DNA of 64,000 bases, taken from an uncultured bacterium. GTDB taxonomy: Bacteria > Cyanobacteriota > Vampirovibrionia > Gastranaerophilales > Gastranaerophilaceae. A program made the position numbers and the translations under genes. The notes beneath the pieces were generated by a model. That model did not search any database. It was given only the letters and a program-made list of their open reading frames with translations, and was not told the DNA's origin. Location of the stretch: contig CACYUI010000013.1 in the NCBI GenBank assembly GCA_902777605.1, forward strand, positions 1 to 64,000. Direction: 5' to 3'. Shown one piece after another: positions 61,067 to 64,000 of the stretch (position 1 is its first letter; every line of letters begins with the position of its first letter).

Positions 61067-61684
61067 ATGAATAAGGGATTTTTTATAACATTTGAAGGTG
61101 CTGATGGGTGCGGAAAAACAACACAGATTGAACTTTTGAATAAATATTTGCAAGAAAACGGAAAAGAAACTTTATTAACAAGAGAACCGGGAGCTAAAGG
61201 CTTAGGGGTAAAATTAAGAGAAATTCTTTTGAACTACGATGGTGAGGTATCCCCGAATTGTGAATCATTTTTGTTTCTAGCAGATAGAGCTCAACATGTT
61301 GATTGCATAATAAAACCGGCATTAGACAGTGGAAAAATTATACTTTGTGACCGTCATACAGATTCTACTGTTGCATATCAAGGATATGGCAGAGGTTTGG
61401 ATATTGATAGAATTACTTCTCTAAACATTATTGCAACAAGCGGACTTAAACCTGACTTAACAATAGTGTTTGATATCGATGTAGAAACTTCTATGGAAAG
61501 AGTTGGTAAAACAAAGGACAGAATGGAATCTGCCGGCATGGAATTTTTTAATAAAGTTCGTCAAGGTTATTTGGAAATTGCTAAAAAAGAGCCAAATAGA
61601 GTTAAAGTTATTAATTCATCTGATACAATAGAGAATATTCACAAACAAGTTTTGGAGTTGGTTAACAAATTATGGCAAGTATAA
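61067..61684 (+). CDS. tmk: Thymidylate kinase
   Basis: Tmk phosphorylates dTMP to dTDP. The 205-residue protein has the P-loop [14 protein letters not shown] near residue 6, [11 protein letters not shown], the [16 protein letters not shown] block and the lid-side DRMESAG. GGAGAAGAG precedes the ATG. It overlaps prfB by 13 nt, so translation of the two is probably linked. Confidence 0.96.
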   Translation: MNKGFFITFEGADGCGKTTQIELLNKYLQENGKETLLTREPGAKGLGVKLREILLNYDGEVSPNCESFLFLADRAQHVDCIIKPALDSGKIILCDRHTDSTVAYQGYGRGLDIDRITSLNIIATSGLKPDLTIVFDIDVETSMERVGKTKDRMESAGMEFFNKVRQGYLEIAKKEPNRVKVINSSDTIENIHKQVLELVNKLWQV

Positions 61685-62736
61685 GTGAATTAAAAGAAAG
61701 AGTTGAAAAAATTAAAGGTGATGAAAAAAATCAAAACCTTGAAGAAAAACTTGCTGAAATAGAGGCAAAATTACAAAATCCTGAAGTTTGGTCAAATCAA
61801 AATTTTGCCAACGAACTTGGGCAGCAATCGAGAGAAATTAAAGATAGTATAGAACAACTTTCCCGTTGGGAAACTGTTATAGAAGATGCTATGACTGCTC
61901 AAGAGATTGGTGACGAAGAATTAATTGCAGAAAGTGATACCCAACTTTTGAAATTGGAAAAAGAGCTTGATAAATATGATATTCAAAGGATGTTGTCGGG
62001 AGAATACGATGAAGCGGATGCTTTTTTGACAATAAATGCAGGTGCGGGTGGAACTGATGCACAGGATTGGGCATCAATGCTCCTAAGAATGTATATTCGC
62101 TGGGCAGAAAACAGGGGGTGGAAAACCGAACTGGTAGACAAGTCTGACGGAGAAGAGGCCGGAATAAAATCCGCGACAATAAGAATTACTGGTAAATATG
62201 CATACGGATACGCTAAGGCTGAAAAAGGAGTTCATAGACTTGTTCGCATATCACCTTTTAATGCAAACGGAAAAAGACAAACGAGTTTTGCATCCTGCGA
62301 AGTCTCGCCAATAATACCCGATTATGAAAAAACAATCAATATTCCTCCTGAAGATTTGGAGATTGATACTATGCGCTCTGGCGGAGCGGGAGGGCAAAAT
62401 GTTAATAAGGTAGAAACTGCTGTAAGAATCTTGCACAAACCGACTGGGATTGTAATCAAGTGTCAACAGGAACGCTCGCAGCTTCAAAACAAAGAAAATG
62501 CTATGCAAATGCTTGCTTCAAAACTTCTTGAACTTCGTCAAAGAGAGCATGAAAAGAAACTTGCAGAACTTAAGGGAGAAGCTTTTGATATTAACTTTGG
62601 CTCCCAAATTCGTTCATATGTATTTCATCCGTACAAAATGGTAAAAGACCACCGTACAGGATTTGAAGTCGGGAATGTAGATGCAGTAATGGATGGTGAT
62701 TTGGATGGTTTTATAGAAACATTTTTAAAAGCATAA
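61672..62736 (+). CDS. prfB: Peptide chain release factor 2
   Basis: RF2 reads UAA and UGA. The 354-residue protein has the SPF anticodon-like tripeptide ([10 protein letters not shown]) and the catalytic GGQ loop ([16 protein letters not shown]). The gene reads without interruption: the CTTTGA programmed frameshift of many prfB genes is absent, so autoregulation by UGA seems lost here. The ATG at 61672 lies inside the end of tmk. A terminator follows. Confidence 0.95.
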   Translation: MASISELKERVEKIKGDEKNQNLEEKLAEIEAKLQNPEVWSNQNFANELGQQSREIKDSIEQLSRWETVIEDAMTAQEIGDEELIAESDTQLLKLEKELDKYDIQRMLSGEYDEADAFLTINAGAGGTDAQDWASMLLRMYIRWAENRGWKTELVDKSDGEEAGIKSATIRITGKYAYGYAKAEKGVHRLVRISPFNANGKRQTSFASCEVSPIIPDYEKTINIPPEDLEIDTMRSGGAGGQNVNKVETAVRILHKPTGIVIKCQQERSQLQNKENAMQMLASKLLELRQREHEKKLAELKGEAFDINFGSQIRSYVFHPYKMVKDHRTGFEVGNVDAVMDGDLDGFIETFLKA

Positions 62737-62740
62737 AATA

Positions 62741-62772
62741 AGAGCGAGTTATAAAAGATAACTCACTCTTTC
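62741..62772. terminator. Terminator between convergent prfB and ABC transporter genes
   Basis: AGAGCGAGTTAT pairs with ATAACTCACTCT (one mismatch, AAAAG loop) and is followed by TTTCT. It is flanked by A on the left, so it may work both ways. Confidence 0.72.
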
Positions 62773-62776
62773 TAAC

Positions 62777-64000
62777 TTAAACCGTTGTTTCAGAACTTTT
62801 TTCAGTATGCTTAAACTGTGTTTCATAAAGAGCCTTGTATTGACCGTTTTCTATGTTCATCAACTCTTCGTGAGTGCCAAGTTCAACAAGCTCTCCTTCA
62901 TTTATTACCGCAATTCTGTGTGCATTTTTGATTGTAGAAAGTCTGTGAGCAATTACAAATACCGTTTTATTTTTAATAAGGTTATCCAATGCTCTTTGTA
63001 CAATCTCTTCAGACTTGTTATCAAGAGCAGAGGTTGCTTCATCCAATATAATAATCGGTGAATTTTTAATCATTGCTCTTGCTATAGCAACGCGTTGTCT
63101 TTGACCGCCAGAAAGTGTTGTTCCTCTTTCTCCCAGTACAGTATCCAAACCGTCAGGCAGTTCTTCCAGCATCTCTTGAAGATGAGCAGATTCAATAGCC
63201 AAATTAAGCTCTTCCTCTGTTGCATCAGGTTTGCCCATTAAAATATTTTCTCTTATAGTACCTGTGAATAAGAAATTATCTTGAAATACCATTGAAATAT
63301 TTTCTCTGATACTTTTCATTGAATAATCTCTTAAATCAATTCCGTCTATAGTTATAGAACCTGAATTAACATCATAAAAACGAGGTATCAAGTTTACCAA
63401 AGTTGACTTTCCACCGCCGGAATTTCCTACGATAGCGAGTGTTTCATCTTTTGCTACTTTCAAACTTAAATCTTTAAGAACAGGATGGTCTTCCGTATAT
63501 CGGAAGTTGACATTCTTGAATTCAATCCCTTCTTTGAGTTCTTGAAATTCAATGGCATCTTTTCTGTCTTCAATTTCAGGCTTGATGTCAAATAACTCAA
63601 ATACACGCCCCATTGCTACAAATATTCCTTGCAAACTTGTTAGTGTATTTCCGAGAGTTTTCACAGGTTTGTATAATAAAAGTAATGAAGTTACGAAAGA
63701 CGCAAAGCTTCCTGCTGTCATAACTCCTGATGTGATTAAGTGAGTTCCATATGCTAAAACTAAAGCGATACCAACTGATGCAATTAAATACATCAACGGT
63801 GACATCCAACCTGCGCGTTTAACAAGTGACATATTGTTTGCAAAAGCTTTCCATAGCTGGTCTTGAAATCTGAATTTTTGCCTTTCTTCTAAACAATATG
63901 CTCTCATAACTTTGTTACCTGAATAGGTTTCGTTAAAATTAGTGGTAATATTTCCGCCGATTACCATGTTTTTGTTAGAGGTAGCTTTAACTCTTTTTCT
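62777..64000 (-). CDS. ABC exporter, permease-ATPase (MsbA-type), 5' end outside window
   Basis: The frame stays open to the window edge, so only the C-terminal 408 or so residues are visible. A membrane part includes LMYLIASVGIALVLAYGTHL and FASFVTSLLLLYKPVKTLGN. The ATPase domain has Walker A VGNSGGGKST, signature LSGGQRQRVAIARAM, Walker B IIILDEATSALD and the switch VIAHRLSTI. Such half-size exporters form homodimers; lipid or lipid A-type flipping is one option, but the substrate is unknown. The internal Met 11 codons from the edge is not the true start. Confidence 0.93.
   Translation of the reverse strand, partial: RKRVKATSNKNMVIGGNITTNFNETYSGNKVMRAYCLEERQKFRFQDQLWKAFANNMSLVKRAGWMSPLMYLIASVGIALVLAYGTHLITSGVMTAGSFASFVTSLLLLYKPVKTLGNTLTSLQGIFVAMGRVFELFDIKPEIEDRKDAIEFQELKEGIEFKNVNFRYTEDHPVLKDLSLKVAKDETLAIVGNSGGGKSTLVNLIPRFYDVNSGSITIDGIDLRDYSMKSIRENISMVFQDNFLFTGTIRENILMGKPDATEEELNLAIESAHLQEMLEELPDGLDTVLGERGTTLSGGQRQRVAIARAMIKNSPIIILDEATSALDNKSEEIVQRALDNLIKNKTVFVIAHRLSTIKNAHRIAVINEGELVELGTHEELMNIENGQYKALYETQFKHTEKSSETTV

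Noticed and set aside
61672-61760. Programmed +1 frameshift in prfB
   Set aside because: The gene is continuous, and no CTTTGA or early in-frame UGA is present.

Overview
The window is AT-rich (roughly one third G+C by eye), gene-dense, and looks like a chromosomal segment of a non-photosynthetic relative of cyanobacteria (Melainabacteria / Gastranaerophilales type). That assignment is an inference. It rests on the mix of housekeeping proteins, AMIN-type N-acetylmuramoyl amidases, many small proteins of no recognised family, and proteins with a short N-terminal F-G/K-x-K-like motif. A marker-gene tree would settle it. No rRNA operon, CRISPR array, prophage or intact IS is visible.

Layout. 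1-1.0 kb: the 3' end of a REP-associated transposase (RAYT) gene carrying a REP hairpin, a small unknown gene, and tRNA-Glu(UUC). 1.0-7.6 kb: map, a likely rpoZ, lineage-type hypotheticals, a matrixin-like protease and gltX. 7.7-16 kb: HIT-speE, an ankyrin protein, a DUF721 protein, nrnA-yihY-ykgJ, an EF-hand protein, radA with a LysM gene, and miaA. 16-24.9 kb: a TPR/NHL protein, a repeat protein facing it, thiL-ispD, a phosphodiester glycosidase, amidase-murI, and tsaD. 24.9-34.3 kb: a plus-strand run obgE-unknown-tadA-DUF2400-TPR-pheA, then a 1588-residue GH13-like enzyme. 34.3-42.9 kb: tRNA-Glu(CUC), dnaE, rubrerythrin, small genes, tRNA-Ser(GGA), and a repeat-rich gene-poor stretch holding REP hairpins. 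42.9-64 kb: a second amidase, dnaX, leuC, mtnA, trmL, a foldback element, a CDP-alcohol phosphatidyltransferase, an oxidoreductase, TPR proteins, a phosphoesterase and MBL hydrolase pair, a Memo-AMMECR1 fusion, polA, tmk-prfB, and the end of an ABC exporter.

How the genes work together. Replication and repair: dnaE, dnaX, polA, radA, tmk. Translation and tRNA modification: map, gltX, three tRNAs, miaA, tsaD, tadA, trmL, prfB. Envelope: two amidases, murI, LysM protein, ispD. Polyamine and methylthioadenosine metabolism: speE and mtnA.

Three patterns stand out. (1) Ten genes have a -10 hexamer (TAnnnT) exactly 6 nt before ATG and no Shine-Dalgarno; seven of the ten have the extended TGn element. 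This suggests routine leaderless transcription. (2) A RAYT gene occurs with REP hairpins that have a GTAG foot, one of them inside the RAYT reading frame. (3) Non-coding elements include two tRNA 3'-end partial duplications and a 512-bp foldback (MITE-like) element.
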